A DNA stretch of 64,000 nucleotides from Aestuariivita sp. (GCF_021404545.1 NZ_JAAWWD010000002.1:62001-126000); one strand, 5' to 3'; shown: positions 8,419-16,869, counted from the first letter of the stretch. Notes: generated by a model from the letters alone, not told the origin. A program made the numbers and translations.

Positions 8419-10265
8419 CCTTCATGCCGCCCCGGGCGCCGCTGGAAATGCCGGTGCAGGATCTGGGCCGCGCCCATAAGGACGCGGCGGCTCCGGGGAC
8501 GGCAGGGACCGACACCGCTTTGCTGTGGCGGATCGCGGCATTCGGACCGGCGGTCCTGACCACCGGGGTGCTGATCCGGGTGATGTGGGGCTGGTTCGAC
8601 AGGGATGGATTCAGCGCCTTGGAAGCAACGCTGATCACATTGATATCGTTTAACTTCTTCTGGATCAGCCTGACGCTCTTTACGGTTTTGGGTGGCATGT
8701 TTGCATTGGCCCGCACAGCCCGGCCCACCCGGGTTGCACGACCCGACCCCTTGAGGGTCGCCCTGCTGGTGCCCGTCCATAACGAGCTGCCCTGGTATGT
8801 TCTGGGCAATGCCTGCGCGATGCTTGAGGAGCTGCGCGATCAGGGCGGGGTGCATGACTATGACCTCTTTATCCTGTCCGATACCACCGACGACGCGGTC
8901 GCCAAGGACGAGGAACGCGCCGTTCTGGCGTTGCGCGCAAGCCTGTCTCCGGGGCTCACGCTCTATTATCGGCGCCGCGCCGAGAATACCGAGCGCAAGG
9001 TTGGCAATATCGCCGATTGGCTGCGCAATTGGGGGGCCGACTATCCCGCGATGCTGGTTCTGGACGCAGACAGCCTGATGACCGGCAAGGCGATCGCGCG
9101 CCTGGCCGATGCGCTGGCGCGCGATCCCTCTGCCGGGCTGATCCAGAGCTATCCGCACTTGATCGGCGCGCAGTCGGTCTTTGCCCGCGCGCAGCAGTTC
9201 GCCAACGGTGTCTACGGCATGGCCTTGGCCGAAGGGCTGGCGCGCTGGTCAGGGCAGGAAGGCAATTACTGGGGCCACAACGCGATCCTGCGCACCCGCG
9301 CCTTTGCCGCCTGCGCGGGGCTGCCGCACTTGCGCCATTGGTCGGGCCGCGAGAGCCTGATCATGAGCCATGACTTTGTCGAGGCGTCGCTCTTGCGCCG
9401 GGCGGGCTGGGGCGTGCGTTTCCTGCCGCGCATTCGGGGCAGCTATGAAGAGACGCCCACCACCCTGACAGATCACATCAAACGGGATCGCCGATGGTGT
9501 CACGGCAATCTGCAACATCTGGGGCTTTTGCGGTCCAAGGGTCTGCACGCGATGAGCCGCTTTCATCTGTTCCACGGCGCGATGGGCTATCTGCTGTCGC
9601 CGCTCTGGTTTGTGCTCTTGGTGATCTGGGCGCTGATCGGGAATGGAGAACAGGGCAGTGTGCTGACCTATTTCTCGCCCGAGAACCCGCTGATGCCGAC
9701 CTGGCCGGACATGACCGAAGGGCGGCATTTGCTGGTGCTGTTGGTGATGTATGCGATGCTGCTGGCACCTAAGGTGCTGGGCGTTCTGGCCCTGCCGCTG
9801 ACCGGCACGCGGTATCGCGACCTGGGCGGGGTGGGGCGCGTGGCCCTCTCAGCGGTGATCGAGATCGTGCTATCCGTCCTTTATGCCCCGATCCTGATGG
9901 TACAACAGATGATCGCGGTCTTTCGCAGCCTGGCGGGCCTGCAAAGCGGCTGGGCCCCGCAGGCGCGCGCGGGTGGACGATACCCTTTGCGTGCACTTGT
10001 TCTGGCCCATGCGCTGGAGACCGTGGCGGGCGTGTTGCTGGTGGCGGGGATCGCGGGAGGTCTGGTCACGCCTTGGCTGATGCCCATCGCGATCAGCCTG
10101 GCTTTGGCGGTTCCGCTCTCGGCACTCAGCGGCTATCGCTTCAAAGGCAGGCAGCTTGGCACCGCGGCGACCTGTGCCGAACCGCAGATCATCCATGCAG
10201 CCCGGCATTACCGCGCCCAGCTTCGCGATCACCTGGACGGGTCGGCGCAGGCCCCCGCGGAATAG
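8406..10265 (+). CDS. opgH: glucan glucosyltransferase OpgH
   Basis: 619-residue inner-membrane family 2 glycosyltransferase that polymerises the beta-glucan backbone from UDP-glucose. Two membrane helices lie at about 42-105 (RIAAFGPAVLTTGVLI; LITLISFNFFWISLTLF). The catalytic domain follows, with LVPVHNELPWY, VLDADSLM (DxD near residue 220), GNYWGHNAIL and DRRWCHGNLQH (the RW motif near 362). At least four more helices follow. Start 8406 overlaps opgG; an alternative ATG at 8415 would make a classic ATGA overlap. Last gene of the operon; it meets the esterase gene tail to tail. Confidence 0.9.
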   Translation: MDRMTFMPPRAPLEMPVQDLGRAHKDAAAPGTAGTDTALLWRIAAFGPAVLTTGVLIRVMWGWFDRDGFSALEATLITLISFNFFWISLTLFTVLGGMFALARTARPTRVARPDPLRVALLVPVHNELPWYVLGNACAMLEELRDQGGVHDYDLFILSDTTDDAVAKDEERAVLALRASLSPGLTLYYRRRAENTERKVGNIADWLRNWGADYPAMLVLDADSLMTGKAIARLADALARDPSAGLIQSYPHLIGAQSVFARAQQFANGVYGMALAEGLARWSGQEGNYWGHNAILRTRAFAACAGLPHLRHWSGRESLIMSHDFVEASLLRRAGWGVRFLPRIRGSYEETPTTLTDHIKRDRRWCHGNLQHLGLLRSKGLHAMSRFHLFHGAMGYLLSPLWFVLLVIWALIGNGEQGSVLTYFSPENPLMPTWPDMTEGRHLLVLLVMYAMLLAPKVLGVLALPLTGTRYRDLGGVGRVALSAVIEIVLSVLYAPILMVQQMIAVFRSLAGLQSGWAPQARAGGRYPLRALVLAHALETVAGVLLVAGIAGGLVTPWLMPIAISLALAVPLSALSGYRFKGRQLGTAATCAEPQIIHAARHYRAQLRDHLDGSAQAPAE

Positions 10266-11087
10266 TCAGGGCAACTGCGCCTCGAACCAGTCCAGAACCA
10301 TGTCCACCCAGCCGGATGGAAGCGTATGCCCGCCGGGGTGCAGCGCCAGTTCCAGCGCGCTGCCATCGGCACAATCGGTCCAGGCCCTGCGCCAGAAAAT
10401 ACCTGTTTCGTCAAAGGCATCCGGGGCCATGTTCGGGCAATCATTGGCGCGCCGCCAGATCTCAAGACTGGCAAAGACATCCCCTTGCAGCCATGCGCCA
10501 CCGCGCAGCGGGCGCCCTTCCAGCGGCACTGTTCGGTCGCGCCAGCCATGGGTTTGGAACAGCTTGACCGGACCCCGGCAAGACGCGGGATGGGGCTGCC
10601 AAAACGCCCCGGCCAGCGGCGCGTAGGCGGCAAAGCTTTCGGGCGCTTCGCAAGCCAGATAGCTGACCATGAAAGCGCCTGCCGAAAACCCCGTCAGCAG
10701 AACCCGGCTGTCGCTCAGACCGTGGGCTTGCGCGGCATCCCAAACCACCCGGCGCAGAAACGCGGCCTCGTCGCGACCCTCCCAGTCCGGCAGGAAGGTC
10801 CACACCCCGCCAGACGCACCGGCCCGGCGCGGCAGAGCCGAGGGGGCCAGCACCGCATAGCCGCGTGCCACAAACCGCTGGACCAGGGCGGTGTTGCCGA
10901 TCACCGCGGCACCGCTGCTGCCTGCGCCGTGTAAGAAGACGACCACAGGCGCGGCCTGCGGCGCGTCGGGCAGGGCAAGGTGATAGGCACCATCGGCAAC
11001 CTGACACGGCGCAGGATCCTCGGCACAGCCCGCGATTGCCGACGGGGCGAGCATCGTCAACGCCAGCGCCGTCGCAACCACCTTCAT
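10266..11087 (-). CDS. secreted alpha/beta hydrolase (LpqC/polyhydroxybutyrate-depolymerase-like esterase)
   Basis: 273 residues. A signal peptide (MKVVATALALTMLAPSAIAG) is followed by a Cys shortly after the predicted cleavage site. The fold is alpha/beta hydrolase: VVVFLHGAGSSGAAV (oxyanion region), VLLTGFSAGAFMVS (nucleophile Ser in GFSAG), an acid presumably in the HGWRDRTVPLEG loop, and a catalytic His in HPGGHTLPSGW. This resembles LpqC and poly(3-hydroxybutyrate) depolymerase relatives that cut esters outside the cytoplasm; substrate unknown. ATG at 11087 is chosen because it begins the signal peptide. It overlaps the upstream rhodanese gene by 4 bp. Confidence 0.75.
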   Translation of the reverse strand: MKVVATALALTMLAPSAIAGCAEDPAPCQVADGAYHLALPDAPQAAPVVVFLHGAGSSGAAVIGNTALVQRFVARGYAVLAPSALPRRAGASGGVWTFLPDWEGRDEAAFLRRVVWDAAQAHGLSDSRVLLTGFSAGAFMVSYLACEAPESFAAYAPLAGAFWQPHPASCRGPVKLFQTHGWRDRTVPLEGRPLRGGAWLQGDVFASLEIWRRANDCPNMAPDAFDETGIFWRRAWTDCADGSALELALHPGGHTLPSGWVDMVLDWFEAQLP

Positions 11088-11563
11088 GGGGCGGCCAAGA
11101 CAGGCAGGCCCTTGGCCAGCCATCCCGGTCCCGCGCCCGATCCCTGCATCCCTTCCGGCACGTCGATGGTATTGGTAAAGCCTGCCTGTGCCAGCCGGTT
11201 GGTCAGCCGCGCCGAGCGTACGCCGCGCGCGCAGATCAACGCCACCGCCCGCGTCGGATCGCCCGCTGCGATGCGATCCAGCGCCGCGATGAAGTCCGGG
11301 CGGCGCATATCAAGGGGCAGGGCGCCCACCCCAATACCGGTGCGCGCCCATTCATCGGGCCTGCGAATGTCGATAAGAAGGATTCTGCCTTCCAGGGCCG
11401 CGCGATGCGCCTCCTGCACGCTCAGCACCGGTGTCCCGTTGGCGGGCTGAGGATGGGTGTAAACCCAGGCGCCGTAGGTCGACCCCACCACCAGCGCGCC
11501 GATGCAGAACAGCAGACCGCGCCGCGTGGGACTGAAATCTGTCATGGGAAATGGATCCGTCAC
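11084..11563 (-). CDS. membrane-anchored rhodanese-domain protein
   Basis: 159 residues. One N-terminal hydrophobic helix (RRGLLFCIGALVVGSTYGAWV) predicts an anchor or signal, so the domain should face the periplasm. The single rhodanese domain covers about 45-150: LIDIRRPDEWARTGIGVGALPL, then active-site loop ICARGVRSA with the catalytic Cys, and GMQGSGAGPGWLAKGLP. Rhodanese domains transfer sulfane sulfur or act as thiol/redox modules. An alternative ATG lies at 11545. It is first in a two-gene operon with the esterase and is the last intact chromosomal gene before the mobile island. Confidence 0.8.
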   Translation of the reverse strand: MTDPFPMTDFSPTRRGLLFCIGALVVGSTYGAWVYTHPQPANGTPVLSVQEAHRAALEGRILLIDIRRPDEWARTGIGVGALPLDMRRPDFIAALDRIAAGDPTRAVALICARGVRSARLTNRLAQAGFTNTIDVPEGMQGSGAGPGWLAKGLPVLAAP

Positions 11564-11674
11564 TCTGTGCGCAGCCTACACGCACGGCGCGCGAAAACCA
11601 GTAAACTCCCGGTGATCCTTGCCCGGCACACACGGCGCATGGCCGTCGATATGGCGCCGCCGATACAGCTCCGG
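11564..11674. other. island boundary, no gene recognised
   Basis: Upstream region of the rhodanese/esterase operon. No coding frame with recognisable content; promoter for the minus-strand operon must lie here or in the repeat that follows. Confidence 0.5.
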
Positions 11675-11789
11675 CAACCATCCAGAGATGTCACGGGTTC
11701 TGCAAAGCAGGCATGTCGCCCAGAGCGCTGACGGCAGCAAAGCCTGACAGGGTGGAGACCTCACATATCCCAACCCTGGCTGGCTTTGC
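11675..11789. repeat. solo IS end, diverged direct copy of 16492-16606
   Basis: About 115 bases match 16492-16606 in the same orientation at roughly 80 percent by eye. Both start CAACCA and end CCTGGCTGGCTTTGC, with shared blocks GATGTCAC / AATGTCAC, GCAAAGCAG and CAGGGTGGAG. At the second site this sequence forms the left end of the ISNCY-type element. Here it is alone, so it is read as the remnant of a lost copy. Confidence 0.65.
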
Positions 11790-11796
11790 AGGGAAG

Positions 11797-12350
11797 AAAC
11801 CGCGGGGTCTGGGTACCTTCTATGGGTAAAGAGCGGGGTTGGCGGTGTCTTTGATCGTCACGGACCCGCCAGTTCGGGGGTTTAAGTCGGCGGTCTCCAA
11901 GTTTTGCCGGAGGATTTGATCAGGATTTACTGAGGATAGATGGCCTTTTGCACCGTTTTTGCGGCGTATCGGGGCGCTGCGGACAAGATGGCTTGGCCGG
12001 TGTTGCCGAAGCAACCGGTCCGGGTGCCGCCAGAACCGCCGCAATCTCCTCGATGCTCAGCACAATCGGCAGCTTGCGCGGCTCGGTGCGGAACTGCATG
12101 TACTTCTTCATGTCCTCTCGATCACACGGTATGCCGAAGAAGAACCGCAGCGCCGTGATCCGGGCATTTTAGACCGACGGCGTGACCTCGGTGTCGGTTA
12201 TGTGAAGCTGATAGGCGCGCAACTCATCCGGTGTCGCTGTATCCGGCGCGCGCCCGTCGCAACGCAAAATGCGCCGTGTACGTGATAGGGGCCTTACGTC
12301 AGCCACACGCGCCATTGCCGCGAGAGCGGCTTCGTCCTCGAGCGCAGTTT
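11797..12350 (-). mobile_element. decayed IS91-type/tyrosine-recombinase element
   Basis: Relic of the element seen in fuller form at about 13855-16350. Three pieces are kept in the same order and orientation. An end block at 11797-11840 (CCGCGGGGTCTGGG, then ATGGGTAAAGAGC) resembles 13862-13900. A recombinase fragment lies at 12000-12290. A block at 12298-12347 matches 16287-16345. The whole transposase and most of the recombinase are missing. Boundaries are approximate because I aligned by eye. Confidence 0.55.
12000..12290 (-). pseudogene. tyrosine recombinase fragment
   Basis: Reads GRAPDTATPDELRAYQLHITD, then an in-frame TAA (12169-12171), then NARITALRFFFGIPCDRED and MKKYMQFRTEPRKLPIVLS. 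This matches the intact recombinase at 15328-16215 over roughly its residues 40-120 (PDTATPDELRAYQLHMTD, NARIVSLRFFFGMTCGRE, MKRYMQF). The N-terminal ~35 residues and the entire catalytic domain are absent, so it is a non-functional relic of the decayed element. Confidence 0.8.
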
Positions 12351-12380
12351 GCAGATTGCTGCGGCAAGCGCGCATGTCGG

Positions 12381-13580
12381 CTATCGGGGAGTCCGATCTT
12401 CCGCGGCGTTTCGGCTTAACAGAGCGATGCCAACTACGGCGAGTATTCCCAAGATCGCAACAATGGTGGAGGCATGGCGCAAACTGGTAACGTCCGAAAG
12501 CAAGCCATAGATGATCGTGCCAAGCGCCGTTGACCCCAGGCCCATCATGATCCACAGGCCCATGACCCGACCGTGGAAACCGTCCGGGATCGACAGCTGT
12601 ATTTTCGATTGAGTTGCGACACCAACAATGGATGCCGAGCAGCCCAGCATTGCCGCACACGCTAAACCCACCGACCAATTCTGCGTTCGCGACATGGCCC
12701 AGAGAGCCGCAAAACCGGCAATCGCGAGACATATTTCGATGTCTTTTGGAAGGTTCTTGCGAAGCGCCAAGATTGCGGCGGCACAGACCGCACCCAGCCC
12801 CGCCGCCGAGAGCAAAAGCCCGGCCCCGTCTGCACCGCGATCAAAGGCAGTCGCCGCAAAAAGTGGGAACAGGTCTACTGCTGCGCGCCCTCCCGACCCA
12901 AAAACGCCTGTCAGAAGAAACGCCGCTTGGACTTCCCGGCTTTCTCGAATGACGGACCAGCCATCTTGCAGTTGAGAAAGGAAACCACCGCTTGATTGCA
13001 CATGGCTCGTCACTTCCTTTCTCAGTGACCAAACGACCAAAGCAAGCACCAGGTTTCCGATTGCGCCGACGAAGATAACCATAGGGACACCGGTCGATGC
13101 TATGAGGAACCCTGCCAACGCCGGGCCAATCATTCGGGTCAGATTGAAGACCATGGAGTCAAGGGAAATGGCTCGTGACATCAATGATTTGGGAACGAGT
13201 GCCGGAACCAACGCCATACGCAACGGTTGATGCGCCGAGACCGTGATGCCGATCAGGCATTCAAAGGTGATGAGCATGGCGATGCTCGCCATATCGGCTG
13301 CTGCGATTAAGAAAAGTATTGTTGTCAAGCTCGCCAAGATGAGCTGCACTTTGATCATTGCGCTGGCGATTGGCACTCTGTCGGCCATCGCTCCGAAGAG
13401 CGGCCCTGCGACGATGGTCGGAACAAGCTGTGCAGCGACGACAATGCTTGTCCACAAACTCGACTCTGAAATCTCCCAAGCGAGCCAAATTACGCCAACA
13501 CGCTGCATCCAAATGCAGGTCAAAGCCACGCTGTTTCCAGCACAGTAACGCAAGTAGGATGAGAAACCGTTTCGGTCCAT
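12381..13580 (-). CDS. MFS exporter, EntS/TMEM-like
   Basis: 399 residues with about 10-12 hydrophobic helices and the major-facilitator layout. The loop 2-3 motif is present as GPLFGAMADRVP, and a related motif occurs in the second half. The region around RMIGPALAGFLIASTGVPMVIF resembles the DUF894/EntS-like exporters, which pump out siderophores or small drugs; substrate unknown. Start at ATG 13580 has GTGGAG at good distance; an upstream in-frame ATG at 13595 lacks this. It lies exactly between two relics of the same IS91-type element and has lower GC and more A/T-ending codons than the flanking chromosome, suggesting horizontal acquisition. Confidence 0.8.
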   Translation of the reverse strand: MDRNGFSSYLRYCAGNSVALTCIWMQRVGVIWLAWEISESSLWTSIVVAAQLVPTIVAGPLFGAMADRVPIASAMIKVQLILASLTTILFLIAAADMASIAMLITFECLIGITVSAHQPLRMALVPALVPKSLMSRAISLDSMVFNLTRMIGPALAGFLIASTGVPMVIFVGAIGNLVLALVVWSLRKEVTSHVQSSGGFLSQLQDGWSVIRESREVQAAFLLTGVFGSGGRAAVDLFPLFAATAFDRGADGAGLLLSAAGLGAVCAAAILALRKNLPKDIEICLAIAGFAALWAMSRTQNWSVGLACAAMLGCSASIVGVATQSKIQLSIPDGFHGRVMGLWIMMGLGSTALGTIIYGLLSDVTSLRHASTIVAILGILAVVGIALLSRNAAEDRTPR

Positions 13581-13854
13581 GTAGGCACTCCACATAACAG
13601 GTGAATGCCCAGGCGAACGGCTATTTTGACCTACGCTTCCCGATGGTGACCCATCTATATCTCGCCAGTCACATAGATGGCCCCGGATATCAGGGCGTCA
13701 CTCGTGATGCAACGTGCGTTAGACGGCGATTCTCAAAAGCAGACTTTGGATGAGGAGCAACGAATGGACGTCCGTCCTGAAGGTTTTTCGATGCGGGCCG
13801 GGGTGCACCATTTCCTTCTCGCGGGGCGTGCGGCCCGCGTTGACAAACCTCGGA
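13581..13854. other. upstream region of the MFS gene
   Basis: No gene recognised. An inverted repeat lies at 13652-13681 (arms CCATCTAT and ATAGATGG, 14-base spacer), about 72-101 bases upstream of the MFS start codon. It could be an operator or a promoter-region hairpin. Short open frames here have no family resemblance. Confidence 0.4.
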
Positions 13855-14115
13855 AGGAGGAAGCCGCGGGGGGTCTGGGATCGAGCTATGGGGAAAGAGC
13901 ACCGACGGGTGAGGCTGACGTTTGCACGGGCGCGCGGTTGACTGTGTTGGATGCCTTTGATGCATTTGCTTTCGGCAACCCTGGTCGTAAGTATTTCACC
14001 GGTTGAGGACGCATGATGCGTTTTATGCCGTCATTTCGAATGATGGTCGCAAGCGGTTTCGACCGATCATCCAAGGATAGCCGGCTGTTGTCGCGTTGGT
14101 TGAACAGGTCTGGTG

Positions 14116-15315
14116 TCATGCGGCCTGCTCCTTGGGTGGCGCGCGCGACATTGGTCTTTGGCCGCGCCGGAAGATCTCGATGATGCGCATGTCGCCACCA
14201 CAGCATGGGCAAGGTTCGCGCAAAGTGAGAGGGGTAGTCTCGGGTTCTAGCTCTGGTTCAGTGGTTTGTTCGGCGCGTTGAACACCGAGCAATGCTCGGA
14301 TCGTTCTGATGTTGGTTTTGCGTGCTGAGCTGGCCAACAGGCCGTAGTGGCGGATGCGATGGAACCCATCGGGAAGAACGTGGATCAGGAAGCGGCGGAT
14401 GAACTCGAGCGTTGCCAAACGCATGACCTTTTGGCGATCACCGCGCTTGATCCTGTAATCCTTCCAGCGGAACGCGACGGTGTCGGCATCGGCGCTGACG
14501 AGGCGATGGTTTGAGATCGCGACCCGGTGGGTGTATCGGCTCAGATATGCCAGCACCGCCTCGGACCCTCCAAAGGGCGGTTTGGCATAGACCACTCAGT
14601 CGGATTTACGGAACGGGGCGAGCCATTGCGCGAACGTGTCCGCCTGTGCCAGGCTATTGAGGTCGCCGAAGAAGGTGAGCTGACCTGCGCGGTGCAGATC
14701 CATGAGCCCTTCCAGGAACAGGCGGCGGAACAGCCGCGCCAATATCCGCACATGCAGAAAGAACCCCGGTCTGCAGGCGACCCACCTCGTGCCGTCGTGT
14801 GACAGGCCGCCACCGGGGACAATCATGTGGATGTGGGGATGGTGTGTCAGCGCCGATCCCCAGGTGTGCAGGACACTGGTCATGCCGACCTTTGCTCCGA
14901 GGCGTTTGGGGTCAGCCGCGATGGTCATCACGGTTTGCGCAGATGCGCGGAACAGCAGACCGTAGACCGCCTTCTGGTTCCAATAGGCGATACGGGTGAT
15001 CTCGGCAGGCAAAGTGAAGACAACGTGGAAGTACTCGACCGGCAGCAAATCCTCTGCGCGCGCCTCCATCCAGTCGCGAGCGGCAGGTCCCTGGCATTTG
15101 GGACAGTGCCGGTTCTTGCAGCTGTTGTACGCAATGTGGTGATGGTCGCATTTGGTGCAAGCGGCCACGTGGCCGCCGAGCGCCTCGGTTCGGCAAGCCT
15201 CTATCGCCGACATTACCTTCAGTTGACCGAGACTGACATGACCCGCATTGGCCCGCCGATATTTGGGTCCATACTTCCGAAAGATGTCAGCAATCTCCAG
15301 CCGGGGGCGCGGCAA
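14116..15315 (-). pseudogene. tnpA: IS91-family transposase interrupted by one in-frame TGA
   Basis: The frame would encode about 399 residues but has a TGA at 14596-14598, directly after APFRKSD. The family normally has Trp there (TGG to TGA, followed at once by VVYAKPPFGG in the same frame). The N-terminal zinc-binding region is seen (CTKCDHHHIAYNSCKNRHCPKC) and the HUH histidines lie in THHPHIHMIVPGGG. The Tyr motif region YLSRYTHRVAISN lies after the stop. The truncated product would thus keep the HUH site but lose the nucleophile Tyr. TTG at 15315 is the likely start, 13 bases after the recombinase stop. Confidence 0.88.
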
Positions 15316-15327
15316 CTGCCTGAGCCG

Positions 15328-16215
15328 CTACTCCAGTCCCCGCCTGACGGTGTGGTCCTGCAGCTTCTCCAACATCTCGTACGGGCTGACAGTGCCGCGG
15401 ATGGTCTTGGTCGCGACATGCGTGTAGCGCGCTGTCGTGCTGAGCTTGGAATGTCCCAAGAGCACCTGGATCACCCGCACGTCCGTTCCAGCCTCGAGCA
15501 GATGCGTGGCAAAGCTGTGGCGCAAGGTGTGCAGCGTGGCGGGTTTGTTGATCCCAGCCATGTGCTTGGCCGAGGTGAACGCGCGGTTCAACTGGCGCGG
15601 TGAAAGCGCCATGATCTTTGGCTTGCCCGGAAACAGCCAGCCCTCGGGCCGCGCTTCCCGCCAATAATCACGGAGCAGATCGAGCAGGGCGGGTGACAAC
15701 ATTGCCTTGCGGTCCTTGTCATTCTTGCCTTCATCCACATGGATCAGCATCCGGTCGCTGTCGATATCCGACACCTTGAGATTGCAGACTTCAGATGCGC
15801 GCAGCCCGGCACCATAGCTGATCCCCAAGGCCGCACGATACTTCAGCCCCGGTCCGGGAACTGCCGCCAGCAGATCGCCAACCTCTTCGACGCTCAAAAC
15901 AACGGGCAGCTTCTTCGCCTTGCGCCGGAACTGCATGTAACGCTTCATCTCTTCGCGCCCGCAGGTCATCCCGAAGAAGAACCGCAGCGACACGATCCTC
16001 GCGTTAAATACACCGGTCGAGACGCCGCTATCTGTCATGTGAAGCTGGTACGCGCGCAGCTCATCCGGTGTCGCTGTATCGGGTGAGCGCCCGATGAACT
16101 CGGCAAAGTACCTGACCGCCCTGATATGGCCTTGCTGGGTCTTCGGGGACATTCCACGGATGCGCATGTCTTCGATCATCCGCTCGCGCAGCGGTGTGGT
16201 CTTCTCCTCCTTCAT
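15328..16215 (-). CDS. XerC/D-type tyrosine recombinase of the IS91-like element
   Basis: 295 residues, full length. The N-terminal SAM-like DNA-binding domain (about 1-95) includes MSPKTQQGHIRAVRYFAEFIG. The catalytic domain has the expected Arg in SYGAGLRASEVCNLK, then TLRHSFATHLLEAGTDVRVIQ (HxxR box region), LLGHSKLSTTARYTHVAT (second His and Tyr nucleophile). It starts at ATG 16215 behind AGGAGG. It pairs with the transposase directly downstream. Other IS91-like elements carry the same kind of partner; its exact role in their movement is unclear. Confidence 0.9.
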   Translation of the reverse strand: MKEEKTTPLRERMIEDMRIRGMSPKTQQGHIRAVRYFAEFIGRSPDTATPDELRAYQLHMTDSGVSTGVFNARIVSLRFFFGMTCGREEMKRYMQFRRKAKKLPVVLSVEEVGDLLAAVPGPGLKYRAALGISYGAGLRASEVCNLKVSDIDSDRMLIHVDEGKNDKDRKAMLSPALLDLLRDYWREARPEGWLFPGKPKIMALSPRQLNRAFTSAKHMAGINKPATLHTLRHSFATHLLEAGTDVRVIQVLLGHSKLSTTARYTHVATKTIRGTVSPYEMLEKLQDHTVRRGLE

Positions 16216-16286
16216 GGGATCCTCCTGTCATCAGATTGAGAAACCTCAATCGTCAGACAGGTCAGCCAGATCACAAAACGGCTGGA

Positions 16287-16415
16287 TCAGCGCTCAACAC
16301 TGGCCACACGCACCATTGCCGCGAAAGCGGCTTCGTCCTTCCAAGGTTTGTGGGAGATCGGCCGACGGGCGGGCTGGGGCAGGGGCTCCATCACATCCAG
16401 CTTTGTATCGGCCAT
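16287..16415 (-). CDS. small ORF, 42 residues, unknown
   Basis: Starts at ATG 16415 with AAGGGGA at ribosome-binding distance and ends at TGA 16287-16289. Begins MADTKLDVMEPLPQPARR and ends DEAAFAAMVRVASVER. The 3' half is repeated at 12298-12347 beside the decayed element (DEAALAAMARVADV). It may be a small protein of the element or the surviving N terminus of a host gene. I do not recognise a family. Confidence 0.35.
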   Translation of the reverse strand: MADTKLDVMEPLPQPARRPISHKPWKDEAAFAAMVRVASVER

Positions 16416-16577
16416 GTCCGTTCCCCTTGCTTTTCAGCAAAACAGGGAAGTCGCAACCCAGTTTAGAATGTGCCCGGCTACACCCCTGTTGCAACCAAGT
16501 AGAAATGTCACCGGGTTTGCAAAGCAGAAGTGTCACCATAGAACGCGACGGGATCAATGCCTGGCAGGGTGGAGGCC

Positions 16578-16820
16578 TCAAATATCGCAGCCCTGGCTGG
16601 CTTTGCGCATGATGGTTGAACGATCTGCTGACGTTTGGATGATCTTCAAAACGAAAAGGCCGATGGCAACGGCTACGCCGACACCGAGGCGAATACCCAA
16701 ACCGGCAAATTATTCGAACTTCTCGGGTTGTTTTTTGGCTGCCCATGAAAGCCCGATTGCAACTCCAAGACCCCCTGCAATTGGGGTCAATATCAGGTCA
16801 ATGAATGCTGCGGTCGTCAT
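16578..16820 (-). pseudogene. small two-helix membrane protein frame with an internal stop
   Basis: From ATG 16820 (AGGTTGAT upstream) the frame reads MTTAAFIDLILTPIAGG onward to KKQPEKFE, then TAA at 16710-16712. In the same frame it goes on with FAGLGIRLGVGVAVAIGLFVLK to a TGA at 16578-16580. Both halves look like membrane helices, which suggests a nonsense mutation, although a natural 36-residue single-helix protein is possible. The last ~10 codons are IS-end sequence, so the original gene was probably also cut by the element. Confidence 0.4.
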
Positions 16821-16869
16821 ATGATCAACCTAACATTCACATGACCGGAATACTAGCTTTGCATGCTGG

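Larger units (their letters stand above)
13855..16350 (-). mobile_element. IS91-type element with tyrosine recombinase partner
   Basis: Holds an IS91-family transposase (14116-15315) and a XerC/D-type recombinase (15328-16215), both on the minus strand with the recombinase first. This pairing is known in IS91-like elements of proteobacteria. Approximate limits come from the blocks shared with the decayed copy at 11797-12350. IS91 elements lack inverted repeats and move by rolling-circle replication, so ends cannot be read from symmetry. The transposase carries a stop codon, so this copy is probably unable to move without a helper. Confidence 0.65.

Noticed and set aside
13735-13965. Short frames on both strands between the MFS gene and the IS91 transposase
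   Set aside because: No ribosome-binding site, no family resemblance, and composition typical of out-of-frame GC-rich DNA.
16826-16862. Sequence resembling the ISNCY right end (GCAAAGCTA) just past the transposase stop
   Set aside because: After nine matching bases the similarity falls to about half, too weak to call a second IS end.
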